A stretch of 64,000 bases of DNA from Arenibacter sp. F26102 (GCF_023015865.1 NZ_JALKBC010000001.1:248001-312000), one strand, 5' to 3'. Shown: positions 27,915 to 37,113, counted from the first letter of the stretch. The notes: generated by a model not told the origin, from the sequence alone. Numbers and translations are program-made.

Positions 27915-28487
27915 ATGTTCCAACTGGGAAAAACAATAGTATCCGAGGAAATTATTGAAAACGATTTCGTTTGTAATTTAAGTGCCTGTAAAGGGGCCTG
28001 CTGTGTTGATGGGGAGGCTGGTGCACCCCTTGAAGATAGGGAAACAGAGATTTTGGTGGACATCTATAGTAAGGTAAAACCATTCTTACGGGCAGAAGGT
28101 ATTGCCGAAATAGAAAAGCAGGGAGCCTTTATTCGTGGTGAAGATGGCGAATGGGAAACCCCATTGGTAAATGGTAGCGAATGTGCCTATGTGGTTTTTG
28201 ACGACAAGGGAATAACCAAATGTGGACTCGAAGAAGCCTATAATCAAGGGGTTACAAAATGGAAAAAGCCTGTATCCTGTCATTTATATCCCATTCGCGT
28301 ACGCGAGTATTCGGAACTTACGGCAGTTAACTATCATAAATGGGAAATTTGCGACCCAGCATGTTCATTGGGAAATGAACTTAAAGTACCCATTTATAAA
28401 TTTGTAAAGGAGGCCTTGATTCGCAAGTTTGGGAAAAAATGGTATGCCGAATTGGAACAAATAGCGTTGGAGCATACTAATGGGTAG
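27915..28487 (+). CDS. DUF3109 family protein (Cys-rich, putative metal-binding)
   Basis: A 190-residue cytoplasmic protein. The cysteine pattern begins DFVCNLSACKGACCVDGEAG. Single conserved cysteines follow in GSECAYV, TKCGL, PVSCHLYPIRV and WEICDPACSLG. This fits DUF3109, related to YkgJ-type zinc/iron-chelating proteins. The function is unknown; an Fe-S or zinc site is likely from the cysteine count. Its 3' end overlaps the convergent kinase gene by 11 bases. Confidence 0.85.
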   Translation: MFQLGKTIVSEEIIENDFVCNLSACKGACCVDGEAGAPLEDRETEILVDIYSKVKPFLRAEGIAEIEKQGAFIRGEDGEWETPLVNGSECAYVVFDDKGITKCGLEEAYNQGVTKWKKPVSCHLYPIRVREYSELTAVNYHKWEICDPACSLGNELKVPIYKFVKEALIRKFGKKWYAELEQIALEHTNG

Positions 28488-30456
28488 GAATATGTAGTAC
28501 CACTTTAGTACCCAATGCCACCTTATTAACGTCATAAAGGTCTATTATTTCTACCTGAAAGGAATTTTCGAAATCTTTGGAGAAATTGGCCAGCCTTTCC
28601 TTAGTGATATCTATACCAATGGATTTTCGTTTCAAAATTTTACTTTCTTTTATTCTTTCCGAGGCTTCCCGCCCAACGCCGTTGTCGGTAATACTTATTT
28701 GAATAAATTTATCGTTTTCCCGCTTTACATGGAGTAGTATATTTTTTTCCCCTTCTTTGGAGGAAAGACCATGCCACAGGGCATTTTCCAGAAATGGTTG
28801 AAGAATTAGGGAAGGAATCTTAACGGTGTGCTCATCTATGGGTTCTTCCACACGTACTTTGAAATTTATTTCGTTGGAAAATCTAATATTCTCAATGTTC
28901 ATGTACAGGTCAATGGTTTCCAATTCGTCTGCCAAGGAAATTTCTTTCAAGGAAGAAGATTCCAGAATTTTCCGCACCAATTTTGAGAATTTATTGAGGT
29001 AGTGCACGGCATTCTTTTTTTCATTATTTATGATATAAAGCTTAATGGAATTCAAGGAATTGAACAAAAAATGTGGATTCATTTGGCTGCGCAACATGCT
29101 TTGTTCCAAGGTAAGTATCTGTTTTTCGTTCTTAAGTTCTTTCTGCCTATAGAGGATATACAATATAAAAGTTAAAAGAGCCATACCCAATGCGCCAATA
29201 ATTAAGGTATTGGTTTTTTTGCGAAGCCGAAGGTTGATAAACTCGTTTTCCCTGGCCAGTGCCTCTATTTGATTGGTTTTTTTTTCGGTTTCATATTTAA
29301 TGATCAAGTCATTTATATAACGGCGATTGACCTCACTATTGATTTCTTCGTGAAATTTTTCCGCCAATTGGTAATACTCCAAGGCGTTCTTATAATCTGT
29401 CTTGTAGGTGAATAATTTGGAAAGGAAGGCATAGGCCTGTGCAATGGAGCTGGGAAGGCGGTGTTTTTGGGACATTTCCAAACCAGAAGTGAGGAATTCT
29501 TCTGCCTTGTCGTATTGCTTTAACTCCATCAATGCCCAGCCCATATTAATGTTGATGGCTGTGATAATGGACATATCGCCCAGCGTCTCTGCGGCCAAGA
29601 GATTAGGTTCAAGAATCTCAATTGCCTCATACAATTTGTTTTGTTTTAAATAAATTTGGGCAATACTGTTTTTGCAAATAATTTTTCCCTTGTCATTTTC
29701 AATTTCATTGTTGTAATCCAAGGAGGTTCTGTAGTAATGTAGCGCCTCCTCCAACTCTCCCTTATATTCCAAACATTCACCAATATTCTGATAATTGATG
29801 GCCAGTCCCAATTTGTTGCCCAGTTCTTTTGACGATTCCATGGCCCTTTTAAATTGGGAAATGGCTATTTCATATTGTTTAAGGGTCAGATAGAGATTTC
29901 CAATGCTATTTAGGGATACGTTAATGCCTTTTTTGAGTTCGTTCGAGGGGTTGGGGACGGACTCTGCCAGCTCCAAGGCCTCTTGATGATAGTCCAATGC
30001 AATTTTAATGGAATCGTTTCTCCTGTAGACCACTCCCAACATATTTAGGCTAAAGACTCTGAACTCCAGATTATTGTCGTCAATAGCCGCCTGTAACCCT
30101 TTTTGATGAAGTGCAACGGCCTTGGTATATTGTGAAATATCCCTGTACTTTCGACCTAACTGGTTTAAAGCATATGATTGTCCTGATAAATATTGTTTTT
30201 TTGCGGCCTCATTATTAAAGTAGCGCATATAAATAGTGTCGCTTCTTTTGGAATTTAATATAGAATCCAAATCCTTGTAAGTTTTTGGGGCAGCATTTAT
30301 TAGACTATCCGTTACTCTTTTAAAGTCTTCTGTAACCTCCTGTGAAATGACTTTGGTAGCAGAAATTAAGGCAAGAATTAAAAAAAAAAGGAATTTCCCC
30401 GATTTTGGGAATAAAAATCTCCGTATAAATAAAAAAATGCTGGAGGGAAAACTCAT
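28477..30456 (-). CDS. TPR-containing LytS-type sensor histidine kinase
   Basis: The 659-residue protein has a membrane segment or signal near residues 17-36 and a periplasmic array of about seven tetratricopeptide repeats (residues about 70-380). A coiled segment and a membrane helix follow near 415-435 (LIIGALGMALLTFILYILYR). The kinase core is LytS-like: MLRSQMNPHFLFNSLNSIKL holds the phosphoacceptor His. The ATPase boxes are FLENALWHGLSS (N) and ITDNGVGREAS (G1). It probably phosphorylates the LytTR regulator encoded 14 bp upstream on the same strand. TPRs suggest it senses a protein or peptide partner. Confidence 0.9.
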   Translation of the reverse strand: MSFPSSIFLFIRRFLFPKSGKFLFFLILALISATKVISQEVTEDFKRVTDSLINAAPKTYKDLDSILNSKRSDTIYMRYFNNEAAKKQYLSGQSYALNQLGRKYRDISQYTKAVALHQKGLQAAIDDNNLEFRVFSLNMLGVVYRRNDSIKIALDYHQEALELAESVPNPSNELKKGINVSLNSIGNLYLTLKQYEIAISQFKRAMESSKELGNKLGLAINYQNIGECLEYKGELEEALHYYRTSLDYNNEIENDKGKIICKNSIAQIYLKQNKLYEAIEILEPNLLAAETLGDMSIITAININMGWALMELKQYDKAEEFLTSGLEMSQKHRLPSSIAQAYAFLSKLFTYKTDYKNALEYYQLAEKFHEEINSEVNRRYINDLIIKYETEKKTNQIEALARENEFINLRLRKKTNTLIIGALGMALLTFILYILYRQKELKNEKQILTLEQSMLRSQMNPHFLFNSLNSIKLYIINNEKKNAVHYLNKFSKLVRKILESSSLKEISLADELETIDLYMNIENIRFSNEINFKVRVEEPIDEHTVKIPSLILQPFLENALWHGLSSKEGEKNILLHVKRENDKFIQISITDNGVGREASERIKESKILKRKSIGIDITKERLANFSKDFENSFQVEIIDLYDVNKVALGTKVVLHIPTH

Positions 30457-30470
30457 GATATGTTGCTAGA

Positions 30471-31205
30471 TTATATTAAATCTAAAAAGTCGGATTTTTT
30501 TTGTCTTGAAACAGGGATTTTATGGTTGGACTGCAAAATGACATAACCATCTGTTTTAAGAAATTCCTTTATTTTATTTAGATTGATGATAAAGGAATTG
30601 TGAATTCTAAAAAAAGTATCCTTCGGCAGTATTTGATTTACTTCCTTTAATTTTTTGGTAAGCAAAATTTTTTGTCCATCGCTTAAAAATAACGTACTGT
30701 AATTTCCGTCGGATTCCGCAAAAAGAATTTCATCACTTTGTAAAAATAATAATTTCCCGTCTGTATTGATAGTAATTTTTTTTTGAAGTGAATCTGAATT
30801 GAACTTCAATAATATTTTTTCCAGTTTTTCCGCAGTATAATTCTTGTTGTTGAACTTTTTTATTTTGGCAATAGTGTCATTTAAATCATCCGTGTCTATG
30901 GGTTTCAGAAGATAGTCTATGGCCTCATTTTTAAGGGCCTTTATAGCATATTGATTATAGGCAGTAGTGATGACCACTGGAAATTCTTTGTTCTGTAGTT
31001 TCTGAATAAATTGAAAACCATCCATTGTGGGCATTTCAATATCCAAGAACAAACAATCCGGAGGGTGTTGTTCCAAATATTTTAATGCCTCAATAGGGTC
31101 AGTAAAAGAGGCAACTACCTTGATTTCATCACTAAAGTTGGTCAACTCCCAAGAAAGACTCTGGAGGGCCTTAATTTCATCGTCTACTAATACTGCTTCT
31201 AACAT
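30471..31205 (-). CDS. LytTR-family response regulator
   Basis: A 244-residue regulator. The receiver domain (residues 1-120) has DDE near the N-terminus, phosphoacceptor Asp in CLFLDIEMPTMDG, and TTAYNQYAIKALKNEAIDYL with the conserved Lys later (LLKPID). The LytTR DNA-binding domain occupies residues about 150-244 (FAESDGNYSTLFLSDGQKIL, FFRIHNSFIINLNKI). The start is ATG 31205 (MLEAVLVDDE). Seven codons upstream another ATG exists, but conservation begins here. LytTR proteins bind direct repeats 21-22 bp apart, and such repeats occur just upstream at 31266-31350. Confidence 0.92.
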   Translation of the reverse strand: MLEAVLVDDEIKALQSLSWELTNFSDEIKVVASFTDPIEALKYLEQHPPDCLFLDIEMPTMDGFQFIQKLQNKEFPVVITTAYNQYAIKALKNEAIDYLLKPIDTDDLNDTIAKIKKFNNKNYTAEKLEKILLKFNSDSLQKKITINTDGKLLFLQSDEILFAESDGNYSTLFLSDGQKILLTKKLKEVNQILPKDTFFRIHNSFIINLNKIKEFLKTDGYVILQSNHKIPVSRQKKSDFLDLI

Positions 31206-31265
31206 ATGTTTAGGAAAGATACTCAAAATTAAAACTAATGTTTATTAAGCTTCTAACATTTTGTG

Positions 31266-31350
31266 TCAATGGAATTGAATTGAGTATGGTTGGTGTTAAA
31301 TGGATTAAGATTGGACCTAAATGGAATAAGTGTTATCGTTAAATGAAGAA
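31266..31350 (-). promoter_or_regulatory. Direct-repeat array upstream of the LytTR regulator gene
   Basis: TAAATGGATTAAG (31297-31309) and TAAATGGAATAAG (31318-31330) differ at one base and are exactly 21 bp apart. TAAATGAAG follows 22 bp later (31340-31348), and a weaker TCAATGGAATTG precedes at 31266. An inverted CCATTTA lies at 31404. LytTR domains are known to bind pairs of ~9-bp direct repeats with 12-13 bp between them, giving the same 21-22 bp period. The position 60-145 bp upstream of the regulator start suggests autoregulation. The motif itself is not the classic ACNGTT core. Confidence 0.5.
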
Positions 31351-31444
31351 ATGATGAAGAGGAATTTCCAATTTGATCAATGTCATTTATACAGGATAAT
31401 TTACCATTTACACAATTAGGCACCATCCAATTATGCATTTCTAC

Positions 31445-31452
31445 TACATTTG
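31445..31452 (+). promoter_or_regulatory. TAnnTTTG -7 element upstream of a small ORF
   Basis: TACATTTG is a full match 26 nt before the ATG at 31478. It points away from the LytTR regulator gene, so the region 31206-31477 would be divergent. Confidence 0.4.
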
Positions 31453-31477
31453 GTCAACATAATTATTTTCAATGTAA

Positions 31478-31690
31478 ATGATTATTCATAATCTGAAGTG
31501 CATAAAAAACCTAGTGATGAATAAATGTATAGTTTTTTTTATCGTTTTAGTTTTAGTTCTTATTGTCGCTGTAAAAACGGATAATAAGAACACAACTTCC
31601 TTAGATAGCAATTTGGTGGAACATAAGATAGATACGAATATGAATAGACCCCTAGTAGAATATAAGGCGGGGGTTGATAGAAGATATTAG
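31478..31690 (+). CDS. Possible 70-residue single-span membrane protein
   Basis: I recognise no family. The frame encodes a short basic start, a hydrophobic helix of about 18 residues (CIVFFIVLVLVLIVAVK) and a polar C-terminal tail of about 35 residues rich in Asn, Asp and Lys. An internal ATG at 31517 would give 57 residues starting just before the helix. A -7 element lies upstream and the gene is divergent from the LytTR regulator, so it could be a target of that system. The ribosome site is weak, and it could instead be remnant coding sequence. Confidence 0.35.
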   Translation: MIIHNLKCIKNLVMNKCIVFFIVLVLVLIVAVKTDNKNTTSLDSNLVEHKIDTNMNRPLVEYKAGVDRRY

Positions 31691-32174
31691 TGACTAGCGT
31701 AAATTATCCTTACACGAAGGTAAAATATAATATTAATCAATGGCCAAAGCAATAAATAAGTAAAATTAACTGCCAAAAAAAGTGCGGTCCTGTAGGATAA
31801 AGTTTTAAATATGAACATGTCATTGTTGAAAACAATCCGAAGGATGTAAATGTAAGTTTGAAAAACGCAATCAACTTGTAAGGTTTTGGAATTCGCATAG
31901 TATTTAGGTTTCGGGGGAACTACCTAAACGTGTGAATCCGATTCTCGTAATTCATAACCTCATTTCATCGGTTGGATCGCACTTTATTTGGTAGTTTTTT
32001 TATTGTTATGGACCACTGATAGACCATCTGCATCTTTATTTTTAATCAAGAATTACAAATTTTCTTTGGTTCTTGACCTCTGATATAATTGCATTGACAG
32101 CAGCAATGATAAGGTTGGATTGATTTCTTCTTGGATCAATCTTATCTTGTTATAGAGTATTGTAACTGAAATGG
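31691..32174. other. Gene-poor stretch with small inverted repeats
   Basis: There is no credible ORF. Two dyads are visible. AACTACC (31918-31924) pairs with GGTAGTT (31990-31996), followed by TTTTTATTG. TCAAGAA (32046-32052) pairs with TTCTTGA (32070-32076). A short frame at 31801-31881 (HVIVENNPKDVNVSLKNAI) faintly resembles a receiver-domain start but is too short to call. The stretch looks like decaying sequence ahead of the pseudogene. Confidence 0.4.
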
Positions 32175-32587
32175 ATGATTTTGGGCAAAAACATTACTAC
32201 ACCACTATTGGGACTTATTTTGTTGGGAGCAATATACCTCAGTACCATTTTTACTGCCTTATCTCAACCCTAGATTAACTTTGGACAACTCTCCGTACAG
32301 GATGGACTTTCGCGGAACAGTGCTATATCAATTACCCAGGGCAGTATAGGATATCTATGGATTGCGACAGAGCGCCATGAGATGGCTTTTTAATGTCAAA
32401 TGCTTTAAACATGTGTATGAGTAGGGTGTGTGACAGCTTATTGCCATTAACAAAGGCGGAAAAGTGTTGATGAATGTAAAAAATAACGTAGAGAATTATT
32501 CCGATATAGATCTTCTATTCACAAGGTTTTACCAGAAGAATGAATATTTAGAAGGTGCTGGGATAGCCTATTCCATCTTTCTCTAAT
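32175..32587 (+). pseudogene. Remnant of a propeller-type hybrid two-component sensor
   Basis: From ATG 32175 the frame reads a signal peptide (LLGLILLGAIYLSTIFTALS), then QP, a TAG stop at 32271-32273, then in the same frame INFGQLSVQDGLSRNSAISI and GYLWIATE. That is the first blade of the regulator-propeller domain found in Bacteroidota hybrid sensors (consensus f..l...dGLs.n.v..i.qD..GflWigT..Gl). The frame stops at 32390. Only about 70 bp later, an ORF ending at 32587 reads VLMNVKNNVENYSDIDLLF, TRFYQKNEYLEGAGIAYSI, which resembles the end of a kinase ATPase domain (RFY...G.GIGLSI). More than 2 kb of middle sequence must have been lost. Confidence 0.7.
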
Positions 32588-32849
32588 TCACACACAACTT
32601 ATGGGGTGGATCGGTAATTTTCTACATAATGTTACATTTCTTGCATACTTTGTTACATATAAGGCATGTTCTTCGAGTTCCCTACAATAAATTTGTTTTT
32701 TTGTTAATGGCCTAATTTACTTATCACAAAAGGAAATTTGTATGGTCCTACAAAGGAACAGCATAAACATTGTAATTCCCATTGCATTAAAACCATTGGG
32801 AGGATTAAAACAAAACTCGATTTAATATATTAACTCTAACTCCACAAAT
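32588..32849. other. Gene-free region upstream of a 30-codon ORF
   Basis: No ORF is credible. The stretch contains TTACATTTCTTGC and TTTGTTACATATAAGG (32628-32664), which could hold promoter elements for the tiny ORF downstream, but no full TAnnTTTG match is present. Confidence 0.3.
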
Positions 32850-32942
32850 ATGTTTACTACTAATATTAAAGCTATAAGCGTAGTTTTTTTGGCTATGATA
32901 GCGATTTCCGTATTTATGATTTTGGCAGCAGTGTCCCTTTAG
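32850..32942 (+). CDS. Putative 30-residue single-helix membrane microprotein
   Basis: ATG 32850 to TAG 32942 encodes 30 residues: MFTTNIKAIS, then a continuous hydrophobic run (VVFLAMIAISVFMILAAVSL) to the C-terminus. One inner-membrane helix would fit. A clear terminator lies 90 bp downstream with nothing else between, so a short transcript is likely. It does not share the N-terminal signature of the minus-strand microproteins at 37 and 56.8 kb. No ribosome site stands out. Chance ORFs of this length are common, so the support is the composition and the terminator. Confidence 0.35.
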   Translation: MFTTNIKAISVVFLAMIAISVFMILAAVSL

Positions 32943-33031
32943 TTTTTAAATTTAATTTGGCAACATGAATTGGTGATAACTGGATGCCTTTTCATCCAAA
33001 CCTATGGGTGTGAGTAGGTATGCGTAAACAT

Positions 33032-33067
33032 AAACCAAATAGTATGTTTTTATATACTTTTTGGTTT
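33032..33067 (+). terminator. Rho-independent terminator in the gene-poor region
   Basis: A 14-bp stem with one mismatch (AAACCAAATAGTAT at 33032-33045, ATACTTTTTGGTTT at 33054-33067) has an 8-nt loop and is followed by ATTTTTTTAG. It must end a short transcript, because the nearest full upstream plus-strand gene is 4.5 kb away. Confidence 0.75.
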
Positions 33068-33306
33068 ATTTTTTTAGTGCTATTTTTTTGAACCTAACAG
33101 ATGTAATTATTTAGAATAGCCTTTGTTCCATAAAAGGTAATGAACATCACTTGCGAACATACATTTCAACATTTTGTGTTAAAAACTTTGTGGTTAATAA
33201 TGCTTATTAAGCTTTAGTTATTGGGGGTATTTTGCAATCTTTGTTATCTCCAATCGAGGGCAAATTTTCGCCTTAGTGTAAGAAACCCTATAAATCTAAA
33301 TAAGAT
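33068..33306 (+). promoter_or_regulatory. nrdB upstream region
   Basis: These 239 bases hold no gene. A direct repeat TTTGTGTTAA / TTTGTGGTTAA starts near 33174 and 33188. A near-consensus -7 element AATCTTTG is at 33236-33243. No NrdR box could be recognised by eye. Confidence 0.3.
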
Positions 33307-34296
33307 ATGTCAGCAGCTATTGAGCCGATTCTGAAAGAAAACCTTAACCGATTTGTTATTTTTCCTATAAAACATCATGATTTATGGGATTGGTACAAAA
33401 AATGTGAGGCTAGTTTTTGGACTGCCGAAGAAATTGATCTGCATACAGATCTTAACGATTGGAACAATAAGTTGAATAGTGATGAGCGCTATTTTATAAA
33501 ACATATTCTAGCTTTTTTTGCTGCTTCGGATGGCATTGTGAACGAAAACCTAGCTGAAAATTTTGTAAGTGAAGTGCAATATGCAGAGGCGAAGTTTTTC
33601 TATGGTTTTCAGATTATGATGGAAAACATTCATTCTGAAACCTATTCCCTGCTTATCGATACTTATGTAAAGGATGAAAAGGAAAAGGATTTACTTTTTA
33701 ACGCTATTGAGAATTTTCCGGCCATTAAGAAAAAGGCTGATTGGGCCTTAAAATGGATAGATTCGCCGAGTTTTGCAGAAAGGCTTATTGCATTTGCCGC
33801 CGTAGAAGGTATTTTCTTCTCTGGTGCGTTTTGTTCTATTTTTTGGTTAAAGAAAAGAGGCTTGATGCCAGGTCTTACATTTTCCAATGAATTAATATCA
33901 AGGGATGAGGGGATGCATTGTGATTATGCAGTTCATCTTCATAACAAACATCTTATTAACAAGGTTCCTAAGGCACGTATAACCGAAATTTTGGTAAACG
34001 CTTTAAATATTGAAAGGGAATTTATCACAGAATCACTTCCTGCAAGTTTAATAGGAATGAACTCTAAGTTGATGACACAATACCTGGAGTTTGTAACGGA
34101 CCGTTTGTTGGTGGAGTTGGAATGTGACAAAGTTTACAATTCAACCAATCCGTTCGACTTTATGGACATGATTTCCCTGCAAGGTAAAACCAATTTCTTT
34201 GAGAAAAGAGTGGCTGAATATCAAAAGGCCGGGGTCTCGAACAACAAGGATAAGGACGACGATTCGCAGAAAATCAGCTTCGACGCGGATTTTTAA
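33307..34296 (+). CDS. nrdB: Class I ribonucleotide reductase, beta subunit
   Basis: The 329-residue R2 subunit carries the di-iron and tyrosyl-radical centre. Metal ligands are visible in [22 protein letters not shown] (Glu, His and radical Tyr), [12 protein letters not shown] and [12 protein letters not shown]. The C-terminus ends SFDADF, the flexible tail that docks on NrdA. Together with NrdA it reduces ribonucleotides to deoxyribonucleotides. The Tyr is conserved, so this looks like a normal Ia-type radical rather than a Phe-containing Mn/Fe enzyme. nrdB precedes nrdA, with a terminator-like hairpin between them that may set the subunit ratio. Confidence 0.95.
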   Translation: MSAAIEPILKENLNRFVIFPIKHHDLWDWYKKCEASFWTAEEIDLHTDLNDWNNKLNSDERYFIKHILAFFAASDGIVNENLAENFVSEVQYAEAKFFYGFQIMMENIHSETYSLLIDTYVKDEKEKDLLFNAIENFPAIKKKADWALKWIDSPSFAERLIAFAAVEGIFFSGAFCSIFWLKKRGLMPGLTFSNELISRDEGMHCDYAVHLHNKHLINKVPKARITEILVNALNIEREFITESLPASLIGMNSKLMTQYLEFVTDRLLVELECDKVYNSTNPFDFMDMISLQGKTNFFEKRVAEYQKAGVSNNKDKDDDSQKISFDADF

Positions 34297-34314
34297 GATA
34301 TAATGGTATTATTT

Positions 34315-34342
34315 AAATCCCCTTTGGGTTATAAGGGGATTT
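34315..34342 (+). terminator. Terminator or attenuating hairpin between nrdB and nrdA
   Basis: A perfect 10-bp stem (AAATCCCCTT at 34315-34324, AAGGGGATTT at 34333-34342) has an 8-nt loop and is followed by TTATG. The T-tract is short, so partial readthrough into nrdA is possible. Confidence 0.7.
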
Positions 34343-34358
34343 TTATGCGACGAGATTG

Positions 34359-34381
34359 ATATGTTAACGTTTTTAACATAT
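34359..34381. promoter_or_regulatory. Dyad upstream of nrdA, possible operator
   Basis: ATATGTTAA (34359-34367) and TTAACATAT (34373-34381) are perfect inverted 9-mers around CGTTT, 48 bp before the nrdA start. There is no T-tract. It could bind a dimeric regulator of nrdA. It does not match the NrdR box that I know. Confidence 0.4.
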
Positions 34382-34428
34382 TGCCCCATAACCCAGACTT
34401 ATGTATCATTTAAAAAAATTGTAGCAAC

Positions 34429-36903
34429 ATGTATGTAGTAAAAAGAGATGGCAGAAAAGAGCTGATGATGTTCGATAAGATCACAGCTAGAGTAAGAAAA
34501 TTGTGTTATGGCCTAAACGATCTGGTTGATCCTTTAAAAGTTGCCATGCGCGTAATTGAAGGGCTGTATGATGGGGTAACCACATCTGAGCTAGATAATT
34601 TGGCGGCTGAGATTGCGGCAACAATGACCACCTCACACCCTGATTATGCCAAGTTGGCCGCTCGTATCTCCGTTTCCAACCTTCATAAAAATACCAAGAA
34701 ATCCTTTTCAGAAACCATGAAGGATTTATATGAATACGTAAATCCTAGAACAGGTAAAAAAGCGCCTTTGTTATCCGATGAGGTTTACAATGTGGTTTCT
34801 GAGAATGCGGATAGATTGGACTCTACCATTATTTATAACCGGGATTTTGGCTACGATTATTTCGGATTTAAAACTTTGGAACGTTCCTATCTTTTAAAAC
34901 TTAATGGGAAGATTGCAGAAAGACCACAGCATATGCTAATGAGGGTTTCCCTGGGAATTCACCTAAACGATTTGGATTCGGCCTTGGAGACCTATGAGTT
35001 GATGTCCAAAAAATATTTTACCCACGCAACGCCCACCTTATTTAATTCAGGTACCCCAAAACCTCAAATGTCTTCCTGTTTTTTATTGGCAATGAAAGAC
35101 GACAGTATTGACGGAATTTATGATACACTTAAACAAACAGCAAAAATCTCGCAATCCGCTGGGGGAATTGGACTGTCTATTCACAATGTTAGGGCCACAG
35201 GCTCCTATATTGCAGGGACCAATGGCACCTCCAATGGTATAGTACCAATGCTACAGGTCTTTAACGATACGGCAAGGTACGTGGATCAAGGCGGTGGAAA
35301 GCGCAAAGGTAGTTTTGCCATTTATGTTGAGCCATGGCATGCGGATATATATGAATTTCTTGATCTAAAGAAAAATCATGGAAAGGAAGAAATGAGGGCG
35401 AGGGACCTGTTTTATGCCATGTGGATTCCAGATTTGTTCATGAAAAGGGTAGAGGCCAATGAGAATTGGACATTGATGTGTCCTAACGAATGTCCTGGAC
35501 TTTTTAACCATCACAGTGAGGAATTCGAGAAATTGTATAATAAATACGAAGCTGAAAACAAGGGGCGTAAAACGGTTAAGGCCAGAGAACTTTGGGAGAA
35601 AATTTTGGAATCCCAAATAGAAACGGGTACTCCGTACATGCTTTACAAGGATGCTGCCAATAGGAAGAGTAACCAACAAAATTTGGGTACTATTCGCTCC
35701 TCCAACCTTTGTACCGAAATAATGGAATATACTTCACCTGATGAGGTGGCTGTTTGTAATTTAGCTTCCATTGCGCTTCCGATGTTTATTAAGAATGGGG
35801 AGTTTGATCACAAGGAGTTGTTTAGGGTCACAAAACGGGTTACCAAAAATTTAAATAAGGTAATAGACAGAAATTATTATCCGATCAAGGAGGCCGAAAA
35901 TTCCAATATGCGCCATAGGCCTGTGGGCTTAGGGGTTCAAGGTTTGGCCGATGCGTTTATTATGTTGAGATTACCTTTCACAAGCGATGCTGCCAAGGAA
36001 TTGAACCAAGAGATATTCGAGACTTTGTATTTTGCTGCTGTTACGGCTTCCATGGAATTGGCAAAAGAAGAGGGGGTTTACTCAACTTATGAAGGTTCCC
36101 CAATATCCAAAGGAGAATTTCAACACAATTTGTGGGGCGTAAAAGATGAAGAGTTGTCCGGTAGATGGGATTGGGCAAAATTGCGTAAAGAAGTAAAAAA
36201 GAACGGAGTCCGTAATTCCTTATTGGTAGCTCCTATGCCTACGGCCTCTACGTCGCAAATATTAGGTAATAATGAATGCTTTGAGCCTTATACTTCCAAT
36301 ATATACACACGTAGAGTTTTATCCGGGGAGTTTATAGTTGTAAATAAACACTTATTGGAAGATTTGGTAGGTCTTGGCCTTTGGAACGAAAATATGAAGC
36401 AGGAATTAATGCGTGCAAACGGTTCCGTACAACATATTGATAATATACCTGATGATATTAAGGAGTTGTATAAAACGGTTTGGGAATTAAGCATGAAGGA
36501 TATTATTGATATGTCCAGACAACGTGGTTATTTTATAGACCAGAGCCAGTCCTTAAACTTGTTTATGGAGAACGCCAATTATTCCAAGTTAACATCTATG
36601 CATTTTTATGCATGGAAGAGTGGGCTTAAAACAGGAATGTACTATTTAAGGACTAAAGCTGCTGCAGACGCTATTAAATTTACTTTGGACAATACAAAGA
36701 AACAGGAGGTGCCTGTGGCTGAGGCTCCAATGGAGGTAAGTATAGTGGCTCCAGAAGTAACCAAGTCCATTAAGGTTGAAGCAACTTCAGCTACACAACA
36801 GGAGGTGGACGTTCAGCCAATGACAGCGGCTGAAATGAAGGAATTGATCGCCAGGTCTAAGGAAGGCCAGGCAGATGACGATTGTTTAATGTGTGGCTCC
36901 TAA
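34429..36903 (+). CDS. nrdA: Class I ribonucleotide reductase, alpha subunit
   Basis: The 824-residue catalytic subunit starts with an ATP-cone (residues 1-90, [20 protein letters not shown]), so activity is allosterically controlled by ATP/dATP. The core shows [20 protein letters not shown] with an active-site Cys, and [20 protein letters not shown] with the radical Cys region and its partner. [19 protein letters not shown] binds the substrate phosphate. The C-terminal tail ends DDCLMCGS, with the CxxC pair that is re-reduced by thioredoxin. About 60 residues before the tail are a Pro/Val-rich linker. A bidirectional terminator follows. Confidence 0.96.
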   Translation: MYVVKRDGRKELMMFDKITARVRKLCYGLNDLVDPLKVAMRVIEGLYDGVTTSELDNLAAEIAATMTTSHPDYAKLAARISVSNLHKNTKKSFSETMKDLYEYVNPRTGKKAPLLSDEVYNVVSENADRLDSTIIYNRDFGYDYFGFKTLERSYLLKLNGKIAERPQHMLMRVSLGIHLNDLDSALETYELMSKKYFTHATPTLFNSGTPKPQMSSCFLLAMKDDSIDGIYDTLKQTAKISQSAGGIGLSIHNVRATGSYIAGTNGTSNGIVPMLQVFNDTARYVDQGGGKRKGSFAIYVEPWHADIYEFLDLKKNHGKEEMRARDLFYAMWIPDLFMKRVEANENWTLMCPNECPGLFNHHSEEFEKLYNKYEAENKGRKTVKARELWEKILESQIETGTPYMLYKDAANRKSNQQNLGTIRSSNLCTEIMEYTSPDEVAVCNLASIALPMFIKNGEFDHKELFRVTKRVTKNLNKVIDRNYYPIKEAENSNMRHRPVGLGVQGLADAFIMLRLPFTSDAAKELNQEIFETLYFAAVTASMELAKEEGVYSTYEGSPISKGEFQHNLWGVKDEELSGRWDWAKLRKEVKKNGVRNSLLVAPMPTASTSQILGNNECFEPYTSNIYTRRVLSGEFIVVNKHLLEDLVGLGLWNENMKQELMRANGSVQHIDNIPDDIKELYKTVWELSMKDIIDMSRQRGYFIDQSQSLNLFMENANYSKLTSMHFYAWKSGLKTGMYYLRTKAAADAIKFTLDNTKKQEVPVAEAPMEVSIVAPEVTKSIKVEATSATQQEVDVQPMTAAEMKELIARSKEGQADDDCLMCGS

Positions 36904-36932
36904 AGGGCTTTTATCTCAAGAATTGATCAATA

Positions 36933-36967
36933 AAAAAATCCCCGAAGGTAATCTTTGGGGATTTTTT
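36933..36967. terminator. Bidirectional terminator between nrdA and the microprotein pair
   Basis: A long stem (36933-36947 with 36953-36967; core AATCCCC with GGGGATT plus one G-T pair) has a 5-nt loop. It is flanked by A-runs on the left and T-runs on the right. It ends nrdA on the plus strand and the 37027-37301 microprotein unit on the minus strand. Confidence 0.85.
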
Positions 36968-37026
36968 GTTCCATATTGTGAAAGGAATAGTATAAATGGT
37001 TGTTCTTCCATCTATTTATGGGCTGC

Positions 37027-37113
37027 CTATCTATTGGATATGTAGGGTTTTAGTATAAACGCACATAGGAACGCTATACAATAAATTACCAGAATTGTGA
37101 TGTGCTCGTCCAT
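37027..37113 (-). CDS. 28-residue single-helix membrane microprotein, copy 2
   Basis: ATG 37113 to TAG 37027 encodes MDEHITILVIYCIAF followed by LCAFILKPYISNR: an acidic start, one hydrophobic helix and a basic end. Upstream, AATAAGAGGGCAAAATGGA provides a good ribosome site. The same leader pattern (ATAAG..GGCAA[GA]ATGGA) and the same length, 28 residues, occur in the ORF 100 bp upstream at 37215-37301. At equal positions 7 of 28 residues agree and many others are conservative. The two are therefore probably tandem paralogues. The nrdA-facing terminator lies 60 bp downstream. No known family is recognised. Confidence 0.5.
   Translation of the reverse strand: MDEHITILVIYCIAFLCAFILKPYISNR

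Noticed and set aside
31801-31881. Short frame (HVIVENNPKDVNVSLKNAI) resembling the start of a receiver domain
   Set aside because: Only 26 codons between stops, with no continuation in any frame. The similarity is too weak to call a second pseudogene.
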